Source: Enterococcus_D sp050529585 | GTDB taxonomy: Bacteria; Bacillota; Bacilli; Lactobacillales; Enterococcaceae | Length of the DNA stretch: 64,000 nucleotides | Assembly (NCBI RefSeq): GCF_050529585.1 | Contig: NZ_CP172882.1 | Coordinates: 620,001 to 684,000, forward strand | Direction of reading: 5' to 3' | Shown here: positions 44,204-52,699 of the stretch, piece by piece | How positions within the stretch are numbered: position 1 is the stretch's first letter | How the letters are laid out: each line of letters begins with the position of its first letter | Notes under the pieces: model-generated | Databases searched by the model: none | Seen by the model: the letters and a program-made list of their open reading frames with translations, nothing else | What the model was told of the DNA's origin: nothing | Translations under genes and position numbers: made by a program

Positions 44204-45002
44204 TTTTATCGTTGATTTTTTTAAAACTCGATACGATTAAATCAGTAATCATTTGATACATATAAGCATGGGTCTGATAATTCGTTTGGTGTGGAAAAAC
44301 AAGTGCTTCTTCAACAAAGGGAAATTCTGAAATTTCAGGATTAGATGTAATGACCATCACTTTTGCTTTTGTCCGTGTAAAGAAATCTTTTCTGGGCGTT
44401 CCATTGCGAATCTGCTGCTTGGTTAAATAATCACCTGAATTAGTGAAGATAATAAAGAGAGAATCTTCATCCGCTGATTTAATCAATTCTTCTTGGACGA
44501 TATCATCTTGAAAGGTACGAATAAATTTGCCATTGTATGCCAATTTGAACTGGAAATCAATGGCTGCAGATTCAGAAAATAAGATCCCGAAAGCAAAAAC
44601 TGTTTTGTGATCGTAGATGGCTTGTGCAACTCTAGTGATTGCCGGCATATCCAAATGTTCTTTTAAATATAGAATGTCTTTGATCACTGCATCAAAATAG
44701 GGTTCGATCCCATCTTGTTCCATCGCAAATAAGATATTTGAACGATAATTCAACGGATTGTTGAAGCGATTTTCAATAAAAGCTGCATTATCTTTTAGAT
44801 CGCTGTAATCGTCAAACCCCAGTGTTCGAGCAAATTTTGATACGGTTGATTTTGATACGTGACACAAATCAGCAAACTCCCCGATACTCAATGTTTTGAT
44901 TGCTTCATAATGGTTGATCATCGTTAAACCAATAAAATAATTGGTGGAGTCAGCAGGTGCATTATTCAGTAAATTCAATAATCGAATGATTAAAAGCCCC
45001 AT
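44199..45002 (-). CDS. RpiR/MurR-family regulator of the second beta-glucoside locus
   Basis: 267 residues. The N-terminal helix-turn-helix (LSIGEFADLCHVSKSTVSKFARTLGFDDYSDLK) is followed by a SIS domain (about 125-255) for a sugar phosphate. GGAGG with 5-6 base spacing precedes the ATG. It is divergent from the PTS EIIBCA gene, and the shared 118-bp gap should hold its operator; TTTCCA and TGGA half-sites occur there, but I cannot fix the site. Confidence 0.88.
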   Translation of the reverse strand: MGLLIIRLLNLLNNAPADSTNYFIGLTMINHYEAIKTLSIGEFADLCHVSKSTVSKFARTLGFDDYSDLKDNAAFIENRFNNPLNYRSNILFAMEQDGIEPYFDAVIKDILYLKEHLDMPAITRVAQAIYDHKTVFAFGILFSESAAIDFQFKLAYNGKFIRTFQDDIVQEELIKSADEDSLFIIFTNSGDYLTKQQIRNGTPRKDFFTRTKAKVMVITSNPEISEFPFVEEALVFPHQTNYQTHAYMYQMITDLIVSSFKKINDKK

Positions 45003-45082
45003 AAAAATCCTCCTTTCTTGAAAGCAGTTTCCAAATTGCGAACTTTCCAGCCTTTGGATAAATTATCTGTTATATTGTGTCC

Positions 45083-45096
45083 ATAAAGCGCTTTAT
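45083..45096. promoter_or_regulatory. Palindromic cre-like site before the PTS gene
   Basis: ATAAAGCGCTTTAT is a perfect 14-bp palindrome sharing the AAAGCGCTTT core with strong cre sites, 25 bases before the EIIBCA start. Confidence 0.65.
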
Positions 45097-45120
45097 AAAT
45101 TGAAATTAGGAGTGAGTCAT

Positions 45121-46983
45121 TTGGCAAAAGATTACACAAAACTTGCTGATGAAATTATAACACAGGTTGGCGGAGAGCAAAATATAGTCAATTTATACCA
45201 CTGTATCACTAGATTACGATTCAAATTAAAGGATGTCGATATCGCTAGACAGCATAAAGAAGCGATTGAGCAATTGGATGGTGTGTTATCCGTCATTGAA
45301 GGCAATGGGCAATTTCAAGTAGTTATTGGCAATCATGTAGCGGATGTTTTTCAGGCGATCATGAAAAACTATTCAATTCAACATGCATTGGAAAGTGAAG
45401 CAGCAGATGAAGAACCCAAAAACCAAGGCAATATTTTTATTCGTTTCTTCAATGTATTGTCAGCAATCTTCAATCCAATCATTGTTGCATTAGCCGGTGC
45501 CGGTATGCTGAAAGCATTGTTGGTTGTTTTTACAACCTATCAGTTAATGGATGCGGAAGGCAGCACCTATAAGATTCTTGCCGCTGCAGGCAATAGTGTA
45601 TTTTATTTTTTGCCTTTATTTTTAGCAATCAGTGCAGCCCGAATTTTCAAAGCGAATATGTTTATCTCTTTGGCAATCGTTGCGGCTTTGCTGGAACCGA
45701 ATTTTACTGCGATGGTCACAGAAAATGGTGTAACTGTTGATTTCTTTGGCATTCCAGCAGTATTAATGGGCTACTCGGGTACGGTGATTCCGGCAATCGT
45801 CTCGATTTATATTTATAGCCAGCTTGAGAAGCTATTAAAACGTGTGATACCAAAGAATATTGAGATCTTTGCTTTATCTTTAGTGGCGTTGTTGATCATG
45901 GTTCCTCTAACTGTCTTGATCATTGGCCCTGTTGGCGTCATGTTGGGGGATGGTTTAGGAAATGTTATGAATTTTATAAGTGACAAGAGTGGCTTGTTGG
46001 CAGGCGTATTGATTGGCGGCGGTTGGACATTCTTAGTTATGATTGGGATTCATTGGGGTGTCGTGCCGATTATGGTCAATAATTTAGCCACATATGGTTA
46101 TGATACGTTACGCCCGATGATTGCAGCAGCAACTTTTGCCAGCGCAGGCGTTGCTTTAGGTGTCTTTTTAAGGTCTAGGAGAAAAGACACGAAGAGTTTA
46201 GCATTGTCTTCATTATTACCAGCATTGCTTGGTGGAATTACAGAACCAATCGTATATGGATTGTCTGTTAAATTAAAAAAACCATTGATTGCACAGGTGA
46301 TTGTTGGCGCAATTACAGGCGGGTTTATGGGGATGATGCAGACTAAAGCAATCGTGTATGTTTTTCCAGCATTGACGACCTTGCCAGCTTTCTTCGGGGA
46401 TACGTTTGTTTATTATGTTATTGGGATTGCGGCCGCATTTTTTGGCACAGCGATTTTAACTTATATCCTCGGCTTTGATGAAGCGCCAGAACAAAGAGCC
46501 ATTGAAGAAGGTGTCGGTCTACAAGTAGTGACACCAGTCGAAGGGCAAGTGATTACACTTGATGACGTGAAGGATGAAGTTTTTTCATCAAGAGCGATGG
46601 GAGATGGTTTAGCTGTTTATCCAACCACGGGAACTATTTATGCACCAATCACAGGTGAAGTGGCGACAGTCTTCCCAACTGGGCATGCATTTGGCATCCA
46701 GTCAGCAGAAGGAACCGAAGTGTTGGTCCATATTGGATTAGACACAGTAGACTTGCCAAAGGGAATCTTTGACATGACTATCAAACAAGGGGACCAAGTG
46801 AGTAAAGGGCAGATGATTGGCACGTTTGATCTCTCGGCTATTTTACAAAAAAATTATGATCCTACGACAATGCTCGTATTTACTAGTGAAGTGAAGGAAA
46901 ATGGCTTATCCATCAAAGATCAAAACGATAAAGAAGTGACAGCATTTGTTACCAATGATTTACTAAAAGGAGCGATTTCATGA
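45121..46983 (+). CDS. bglP: PTS beta-glucoside transporter EIIBCA
   Basis: 620-residue three-domain permease importing and phosphorylating beta-glucosides. EIIB (1-90) has the phospho-Cys28 in NLYHCITRLRFK. EIIC (about 105-460) has roughly ten spans and the GITEPIVYG motif. EIIA (about 480-620) has the phospho-His in VLVHIGLDTV. The start is TTG at 45121, with AGGAG 8 bases before it. The open frame from 45100 is longer but lacks a site. It overlaps the following GH1 gene by 4 bases. Confidence 0.94.
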   Translation: MAKDYTKLADEIITQVGGEQNIVNLYHCITRLRFKLKDVDIARQHKEAIEQLDGVLSVIEGNGQFQVVIGNHVADVFQAIMKNYSIQHALESEAADEEPKNQGNIFIRFFNVLSAIFNPIIVALAGAGMLKALLVVFTTYQLMDAEGSTYKILAAAGNSVFYFLPLFLAISAARIFKANMFISLAIVAALLEPNFTAMVTENGVTVDFFGIPAVLMGYSGTVIPAIVSIYIYSQLEKLLKRVIPKNIEIFALSLVALLIMVPLTVLIIGPVGVMLGDGLGNVMNFISDKSGLLAGVLIGGGWTFLVMIGIHWGVVPIMVNNLATYGYDTLRPMIAAATFASAGVALGVFLRSRRKDTKSLALSSLLPALLGGITEPIVYGLSVKLKKPLIAQVIVGAITGGFMGMMQTKAIVYVFPALTTLPAFFGDTFVYYVIGIAAAFFGTAILTYILGFDEAPEQRAIEEGVGLQVVTPVEGQVITLDDVKDEVFSSRAMGDGLAVYPTTGTIYAPITGEVATVFPTGHAFGIQSAEGTEVLVHIGLDTVDLPKGIFDMTIKQGDQVSKGQMIGTFDLSAILQKNYDPTTMLVFTSEVKENGLSIKDQNDKEVTAFVTNDLLKGAIS

Positions 46984-48422
46984 GTGTATTTCCAAAAGAA
47001 TTCCTATGGGGCGGCGCAATTGCTGCCAATCAAGCAGAAGGAGCTTATTTGGAAGGAGGGAAAGGGTTAAGTGTGGCAGATATCTTGCCCGTCGGTGAAA
47101 AAAGGATTGAGAAAGTATCATTGGATATAGATAAGGACAGCTTTTATCCTAGTCATGAAGCAATCGATTTTTATCATCGATATCCAGAAGATATTGCGTT
47201 ATTTGCAGAAATGGGTTTGAAGTGTCTGCGGACATCAATTGCTTGGAGTCGGATTTTCCCCAATGGAGATGAGATGGAACCAAATGAAGCAGGATTACAG
47301 TTCTATGATGATCTTTTTGATGCATTGCTGGCGAAAGGAATCGAACCCGTTGTAACATTGGCACATTTTGAAACGCCCTTGCACCTTGTTAAAGCATATG
47401 GCGGCTGGAAAAATCGCGCGTTGATTGATTTCTTTGATCGCTATACAAAAGTTGTTTTTGAACGATATCAAGGCAAAGTAAAGTATTGGATGACATTTAA
47501 TGAAATCAACCATACCCATACCATTCCCCTATTAGCAGCTGGTGTAGATGTGTTTGCTTTTGACAATGAAGCAGATAAGCTGCAAGCACTCTATCAAGCT
47601 AGTCACAATATGTTTGTAGCTAGTGCAAAAGCTGTCTTGAATGGGAAGAAGATCGATCCAACCAACCAAATTGGTTGTATGCTTTCGCTGAGTCCAATCT
47701 ATCCTGCAACATGTAATCCGCAAGATGTTTTTGAGTCTTATCAATTGAGGAGACGTTCATTGTTTTATAGCGATGTTCAGTTGCGGGGAGCTTATCCTGA
47801 ATATTTTGCCCGCATTGTCGCTGACAATCATTTAACATTAGATATAACGGATGAAGACCTAGCGTTGATCAAAGATGGCGTGTGTGATTATCTTGGCTTT
47901 AGTTTTTATCGTAGTTCACTGCATGAGGCTGGCATGAAAATCTTAGGCAATACTGGAGGACTTTTAGGTAAAAAAAATCCTTATCTGAAGGAAACCGCTT
48001 GGGGATGGCCAATCGACCCATTGGCATTGCGTTACGTCTGCAGTGAATTGACAGACCGCTATCAAAAACCGTTATTTATTGTTGAAAATGGCATCGGGTT
48101 GAAAGATGTCGTGCAACAAGATGGTCAGATCATTGATCAGGATCGGATGGTCTATTTAAAGGATCACGTAGAAGCAATGGCTGAATCGATCAAAGATGGG
48201 GCGACGATTATCGGCTATACATGGTGGGGACCAATTGATATCGTTTCAGCAGGAACTGGGGAAATGGAGAAACGTTATGGGTTCATTTATGTCGATAAGC
48301 AAAACGATGGTAGCGGTGATTTATCACGTCATAAGAAAGCCAGCTTTGATTATTACAAACAAGTGATCGAATCAAATGGTACTGATTTGACTTATCGAGC
48401 GTACGTGAAGGAGGTAGAATAA
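46980..48422 (+). CDS. 6-phospho-beta-glucosidase, GH1 (first of two)
   Basis: 480-residue GH1 enzyme with acid/base Glu in WMTFNEIN and nucleophile Glu in FIVENGIG. The C-terminal phosphate-binding region (MEKRYGFIYVDKQNDGSG, KKASFDYYKQV) marks it as acting on 6-phospho sugars. The ATG overlaps the PTS stop (ATGA), so it is coupled to the transporter. It is a clear paralogue of the GH1 enzymes at 26552 and 48424. Confidence 0.94.
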   Translation: MSVFPKEFLWGGAIAANQAEGAYLEGGKGLSVADILPVGEKRIEKVSLDIDKDSFYPSHEAIDFYHRYPEDIALFAEMGLKCLRTSIAWSRIFPNGDEMEPNEAGLQFYDDLFDALLAKGIEPVVTLAHFETPLHLVKAYGGWKNRALIDFFDRYTKVVFERYQGKVKYWMTFNEINHTHTIPLLAAGVDVFAFDNEADKLQALYQASHNMFVASAKAVLNGKKIDPTNQIGCMLSLSPIYPATCNPQDVFESYQLRRRSLFYSDVQLRGAYPEYFARIVADNHLTLDITDEDLALIKDGVCDYLGFSFYRSSLHEAGMKILGNTGGLLGKKNPYLKETAWGWPIDPLALRYVCSELTDRYQKPLFIVENGIGLKDVVQQDGQIIDQDRMVYLKDHVEAMAESIKDGATIIGYTWWGPIDIVSAGTGEMEKRYGFIYVDKQNDGSGDLSRHKKASFDYYKQVIESNGTDLTYRAYVKEVE

Positions 48423-48423
48423 T

Positions 48424-49884
48424 ATGAAAAGTTACTTTCCCAAAGATTTCCTGTGGGGCGGTGCCACAGCCGCAAACCAAGTAGAAGGTGGATCAGATGT
48501 TGGTGGCAAAGGGTTGTCCGTGTCGGATGTCTATATCTTTGATGGAGATTTGCCGAAAGAACATTGGACGGATCAGTGGCACATGATGACCCATCAACAA
48601 GTTGCAGAAGCGCAAGACCATGACAGTCCAAAATATTATCCCAAACGGCATGGAGTAGATTTCTATCATCATTTCAAAGAAGATATTCGTTTATTTGCTG
48701 AGATGGGATTTAAAACGTATCGCATGTCGATTGCATGGACGCGGATTTTTCCCATGGGTGACGAACTTGAGCCTAATGAAGCGGGATTAGCTTTTTATGA
48801 TGCGGTATTTGATGAGTGTTTGAAGTATGGCATTGAGCCCTTGGTCTCACTCTCTCACTATGAGATGCCGTTGTATTTGGTCACGCAGTATGGCGGGTGG
48901 CCAAATCGTCAACTTATCGATTTTTATGTGCGTTTCGCGGAAACAGTAGTGGATCGTTATCAAAATAAAGTCAAATATTGGGTAACTTTCAATGAAATCA
49001 ATTGTGTCAAGCATCATCCATATGTCAGTGTTGGCATCATTGAAGAAGGACATCCGCATATTGAGCAAGATAAATATCAAGGCGCCCATCACCAATTCGT
49101 AGCGAGCGCCCGAGTGACGGCTTATATCCACCGTGTGATTCCTCAGGCAAAAGTTGGTTGTATGATCAGTTATCAATTATTGACACCTTATAGTTGTGAT
49201 CCAGATGACATCCAAAAAACAGTCGAGCAGCAACGGACCTCTCTTTTCTTTAGTGATGTGCAAGCGAGAGGCTATTATCCAGCGTATGCAAAACGCATGT
49301 TTGAAGAAAAATCAGTTGAATTAGTTATAGAAGACGGCGATTTAGCAGTGATTCAGGAGAATCCGGTCGATTTTGTTTCCTTTAGCTATTATATGTCAAG
49401 TGCAGTTAGTGCCCATCCTGAACGATTGGAAAGTGCAGTCGGCAATTTGATCACAGGCGGGATCAAAAATCCGTATTTACCAAGTAGCAAATGGGGATGG
49501 CAAATCGATCCTAAAGGATTGCGTACAGCATTGAATCAGTTATATGATCGTTATCAAAAGCCGTTATTTGTCGCTGAAAACGGTCTAGGTGCAGAAGACA
49601 TTGTAGAAGCTGATGGTACGATCAATGACTCTTATCGTATTGATTATTTGCGTCAACATATTGAACAAATCAATGAAGCTTTACATGATGGCGTCGATGT
49701 CTTCGGGTATACAGCTTGGGGCTGTATCGATATTGTTAGTGCTTCGACAGCGCAAATGTCCAAACGCTATGGGTTCATTTATGTCGATCAAGACGATGAA
49801 GGAAACGGAACAAAGAAACGTATCAAAAAAGCGTCATTTGATTGGTACAAGCATGTCATTGCTTCTAATGGTGCGGATATTTGA
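48424..49884 (+). CDS. 6-phospho-beta-glucosidase, GH1 (second of two)
   Basis: 486-residue GH1 paralogue with WVTFNEIN and FVAENGLG; Ala replaces the usual Val or Ile just before the nucleophile Glu. The phosphate-site region (MSKRYGFIYVDQDDEGNG, KKASFDWYK) is present. AAGGAGG lies inside the end of the previous gene. Two neighbouring phospho-glucosidases behind one transporter suggest that the locus handles more than one linkage or aglycone. Confidence 0.94.
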   Translation: MKSYFPKDFLWGGATAANQVEGGSDVGGKGLSVSDVYIFDGDLPKEHWTDQWHMMTHQQVAEAQDHDSPKYYPKRHGVDFYHHFKEDIRLFAEMGFKTYRMSIAWTRIFPMGDELEPNEAGLAFYDAVFDECLKYGIEPLVSLSHYEMPLYLVTQYGGWPNRQLIDFYVRFAETVVDRYQNKVKYWVTFNEINCVKHHPYVSVGIIEEGHPHIEQDKYQGAHHQFVASARVTAYIHRVIPQAKVGCMISYQLLTPYSCDPDDIQKTVEQQRTSLFFSDVQARGYYPAYAKRMFEEKSVELVIEDGDLAVIQENPVDFVSFSYYMSSAVSAHPERLESAVGNLITGGIKNPYLPSSKWGWQIDPKGLRTALNQLYDRYQKPLFVAENGLGAEDIVEADGTINDSYRIDYLRQHIEQINEALHDGVDVFGYTAWGCIDIVSASTAQMSKRYGFIYVDQDDEGNGTKKRIKKASFDWYKHVIASNGADI

Positions 49885-49958
49885 ATAATAGGTAGGACTT
49901 AGGCAAACCATGCAATTCATAAGTTTTCCTTACAATAACAATGATGTCAAAAAGACCA

Positions 49959-49987
49959 TTGCTATTTATGGTGAGACATGATATGAT
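49959..49987 (+). promoter_or_regulatory. cspA promoter
   Basis: TTGCTA (49959-49964) and TATGAT (49982-49987) are 17 bases apart. A start near 49994 gives a 5' leader of about 117 nt, long as usual for cold-shock genes. Confidence 0.7.
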
Positions 49988-50046
49988 AGCTAAGTAAAGT
50001 TCTGATATGTTAATACTTGTTTATCTTTTATTTGATACACACTTCA

Positions 50047-50094
50047 ATTACACATCATTTTCTATTACAAAAATAAACACAGTCGATGTGTAAT
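50047..50094 (+). promoter_or_regulatory. Leader hairpin just before the cspA ribosome site
   Basis: ATTACACATC (50047-50056) pairs with GATGTGTAAT (50085-50094). The GGAGG site starts 3 bases after the stem, so folding could affect initiation. Confidence 0.7.
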
Positions 50095-50110
50095 ATGGAG
50101 GTATACGTTT

Positions 50111-50311
50111 ATGAATAACGGTACAGTAAAATGGTTTAATGCAGATAAAGGTTTTGGATTTATTACAGGTGAAGACGGCAATGATGTATTTGCTCACTTT
50201 TCAGCTATCCAAGGCGAAGGTTTCAAAACTTTAGAAGAAGGTCAAGCAGTGACTTTCGACGTTGAAGAAGGCCAACGTGGCTTACAAGCAACAAACATCG
50301 TTAAAGCGTAA
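50111..50311 (+). CDS. cspA: Cold-shock protein, CspA family
   Basis: 66-residue single OB-fold RNA chaperone that melts RNA structure in the cold. RNP1 (KGFGFIT) and RNP2 (VFAHF) are intact, as are the aromatic residues W8, F9, F15, F17 and F27. GGAGG precedes the ATG. Several csp copies are usual, so the exact orthologue cannot be named. Confidence 0.96.
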   Translation: MNNGTVKWFNADKGFGFITGEDGNDVFAHFSAIQGEGFKTLEEGQAVTFDVEEGQRGLQATNIVKA

Positions 50312-50321
50312 ATGAAACTTT

Positions 50322-50354
50322 AAGAGAAGGTCGGAAACGATCTTCTCTTTTTTT
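50322..50354 (+). terminator. Terminator of cspA
   Basis: AAGAGAAGGTC pairs with GATCTTCTCTT around GGAAAC, followed by T7. Confidence 0.9.
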
Positions 50355-50371
50355 AGTTAAAGGAGAAAAAA

Positions 50372-50590
50372 ATGGCAAATACCTACGGGTTCAAAGCACC
50401 GCAACCTTCGCAGTCTGGCGGAGAATTTTCAATCGGACAAAAAATCCAGTTTTCTTTTAAAGAACAACTGCATATTGGCCTGATTGAAAATATGTTGGAA
50501 AATACGGCAGTCATCAGAATCATCGAGAGTCCATCGAAAACAATGATCAATTTTAAAACGGTTATTCGTTATACAGAATTAAAGCGCTGA
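50372..50590 (+). CDS. DUF2187 (YkvS)-like small protein
   Basis: 72 residues. After an N-terminal Gln/Ser-rich tail, a single small beta-barrel-like domain is seen (IGQKIQFSFKEQLHIGLIENML, AVIRIIESPS, VIRYTELKR), matching the length and pattern of DUF2187 proteins. AAAGGAG precedes the ATG. It lies directly after the cspA terminator. Function unknown; family call moderately sure. Confidence 0.65.
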   Translation: MANTYGFKAPQPSQSGGEFSIGQKIQFSFKEQLHIGLIENMLENTAVIRIIESPSKTMINFKTVIRYTELKR

Positions 50591-50646
50591 TTTCTTCTGA
50601 ATGCCTTTTAATTAGAAGAGAAGATGCTTTATTTGGTGATCTGTGT

Positions 50647-50871
50647 TATAATACATATACGCGACAAATATTTTTGTACCACACGTTACTTGTTTTGAAG
50701 AAATTTATTCAAACCTGGCGTAACTTCAGAGTTACAAGGATACAATAGAGGTTAGGGATTGTATCGTTTAAATGAGAAATAATTAATAGTAGTAATAGTA
50801 TGCTGCAACTTTCAACGAATAAATATTGACTCGTCAGATAGCCTTCACATGGGAAACATGTGAAGGCTATC
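50647..50871 (+). ncRNA. Candidate structured non-coding RNA
   Basis: An extended -10 promoter (TG-T-TATAAT, 50644-50652) is followed by four short hairpins: ACAAA/TTTGT (50664-50677), TTTGAA/TTCAAA (50694-50713), GTAACT/AGTTAC (50720-50735) and GATACAAT/ATTGTATC (50739-50765). It ends at a perfect 15-bp terminator-like stem GATAGCCTTCACATG/CATGTGAAGGCTATC (50837-50871). No open frame with a ribosome site occurs in it, and the next gene is on the other strand, so it is not a leader. Expected size is about 215 nt. The -35 is poor and the end stem has few U after it. Confidence 0.5.
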
Positions 50872-50898
50872 GTTCATTTTATCGTTTGTTTTGGTCGA

Positions 50899-52248
50899 TC
50901 AATCAGCAAGAGGCAATGCAATGATCACCGATTGATCTGGCGTTTGATCAGTTAACAGTGAATCTGTATATTGTTTTAGGAAGTAGGAATAAGTTGCGAG
51001 CAGCTGGTACTGGTCGGAGGACTTGATTGCCTGTATCTGCTCTTTTGTATATTGGTCGTTTCCTGTGAAGAGTGCTTGATTCAAGTCATCAATAAAGGTA
51101 CACAACGCATCGATTTGTGCTTCAGTTAATTCAGCGACCGAATCGAGTTGTTTTCGAACCATTTGTTCCGTACTTTCAGAAAAAACAGCCGACTGATATT
51201 TTGTATAGTTTAATAGGTTATCATCTGTTTGGTCTGTGGCTTTTGCCCAAGTATTCAAATCAATTGTACGTGCTTGATACTCGATTTGCTTTTCGGAGAG
51301 TGTTAGCACACCGTAGCCTAAATTTTCTGTACTATAAGAGCCTGTAACGATTTCTGTCAATCCATGCGCATTTTCTTCGATATCTTGAATATGGATATGG
51401 CCGGAAAAAACAGCTGGTACATCGAATGCATTCAATAGCGTCAATGCCTCGTCTGCATTGTCCAATACATATCCGTCCGTCAGCAATGCATTATGGGCAT
51501 AGAGATTGTGATGCAAAAATACCAATGGGGTTTGCCCATGTTCTTTTGTCTCTTCTAACTGCGTTTTTAACCAAGCCAACGTGCTGGCTTTTAATTCTCC
51601 ATTCGTATTGGGGTCATCCCAGTTTACATCTGAATCATAGATACATGAATCCAACAAGAATAATCGATAGGTATCATTGAGGTTGATACTATAGCTCAAA
51701 GAAGTTTTATCTAGACTATTGGCTTTATCAAATCCTTCTGCAAAAATATTTTTGAAATCATCCGTACTTAGTTGATCGGCATAATATTCTTTGTCTTTTG
51801 CAAAAGCTCTAGCCCAACCATTGTGTATCTCGTGGTTGCCAGGAATACCTAAAACCAAAATCCCTGCTTCTTGTAAGGGAGCAAGTAACGCACTGAGTTC
51901 TTCTGCGCTGGCTTTCTCACCATTCAACGTCATATCACCTGTCAAAATAATACCAGTGGGCTTTTTTGCCAACGCCTCGTCAACAAAAGCCGAAATAGCT
52001 TCTGCCTGATAGTGCATTTCTTTGCCAGCGGCACCTTCAGAAAATTGTTGGAAGGCTTCCCCATTATCGTGCAAAGAAGAGGATAAGAAGTGACCATCGC
52101 TAAGTAACCAAAATTCAGCTTGCGCGTGATCAATAAGCATGTTATTTGACTTCGCGGCTTTTTGTATATAAAAGAGTGTACTTGATACAATAGTAAGGAG
52201 TACCACGAGCCCGATGATCAGTACAATGGGTTTATTTTTTTTGATCAT
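50899..52248 (-). CDS. Secreted/membrane-anchored metallophosphoesterase
   Basis: 449 residues. An N-terminal span (VLIIGLVVLLTIVSSTLFYI) is followed by a calcineurin-like domain outside the cell: LLSDGHFLSS, GDMTLNGEK, GIPGNHEIHNG, VFLHHN, FSGHIHIQD. A C-terminal helical extension (from about 340) has no recognised domain. It probably hydrolyses an extracellular phosphoester. GGAGGG precedes the ATG. Confidence 0.88.
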   Translation of the reverse strand: MIKKNKPIVLIIGLVVLLTIVSSTLFYIQKAAKSNNMLIDHAQAEFWLLSDGHFLSSSLHDNGEAFQQFSEGAAGKEMHYQAEAISAFVDEALAKKPTGIILTGDMTLNGEKASAEELSALLAPLQEAGILVLGIPGNHEIHNGWARAFAKDKEYYADQLSTDDFKNIFAEGFDKANSLDKTSLSYSINLNDTYRLFLLDSCIYDSDVNWDDPNTNGELKASTLAWLKTQLEETKEHGQTPLVFLHHNLYAHNALLTDGYVLDNADEALTLLNAFDVPAVFSGHIHIQDIEENAHGLTEIVTGSYSTENLGYGVLTLSEKQIEYQARTIDLNTWAKATDQTDDNLLNYTKYQSAVFSESTEQMVRKQLDSVAELTEAQIDALCTFIDDLNQALFTGNDQYTKEQIQAIKSSDQYQLLATYSYFLKQYTDSLLTDQTPDQSVIIALPLAD

Positions 52249-52699
52249 TATACCCTCCGTTGTTTTTTATTTATTATAGAAATAGACAGAAGAAAAGTCA
52301 CATAAAAGGTTTTCAAATCAGTGGAAATGCAGCATCCTTATATGATTAAAATAACGCCGTTTAATATCTATGGTTAATGAAATGGTTTTGATATGAGTAT
52401 TTATAAAAAATAAAAAAACATATTTTTTTGAATTTTCCACGAGATGAAAAAAATGATCATCTTGTCCTTTTGGATGAGAAAACGCTGGTTTAACAACATT
52501 TTTGATTTGTTTTTTTTATTCACATCATTTTATCAACAGGAATGAAATATTTTTGTAACATTTCCTTTATCTGTATGTCATATGTGTGTGGTAGAATTCA
52601 TTTGTCGTTAAAAAAGAATTTTAAACTTTCTTAGATAAGATTAAGTTTCTATAAAGACAGATTATCTGTCAATCAAATAGCCAGTCGGAGGAAAAACGA
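52249..52699. promoter_or_regulatory. 451-bp leader/promoter region of the CHAP hydrolase gene
   Basis: No gene is seen. TG-G-TAGAAT (52589-52597) could be an extended -10, giving a leader of about 95 nt. TGTATG-N5-TGTGTG (52572-52588) has the 11-bp periodicity of WalR sites but matches TGTWAH poorly. The rest is AT-rich without strong structure. Confidence 0.4.
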
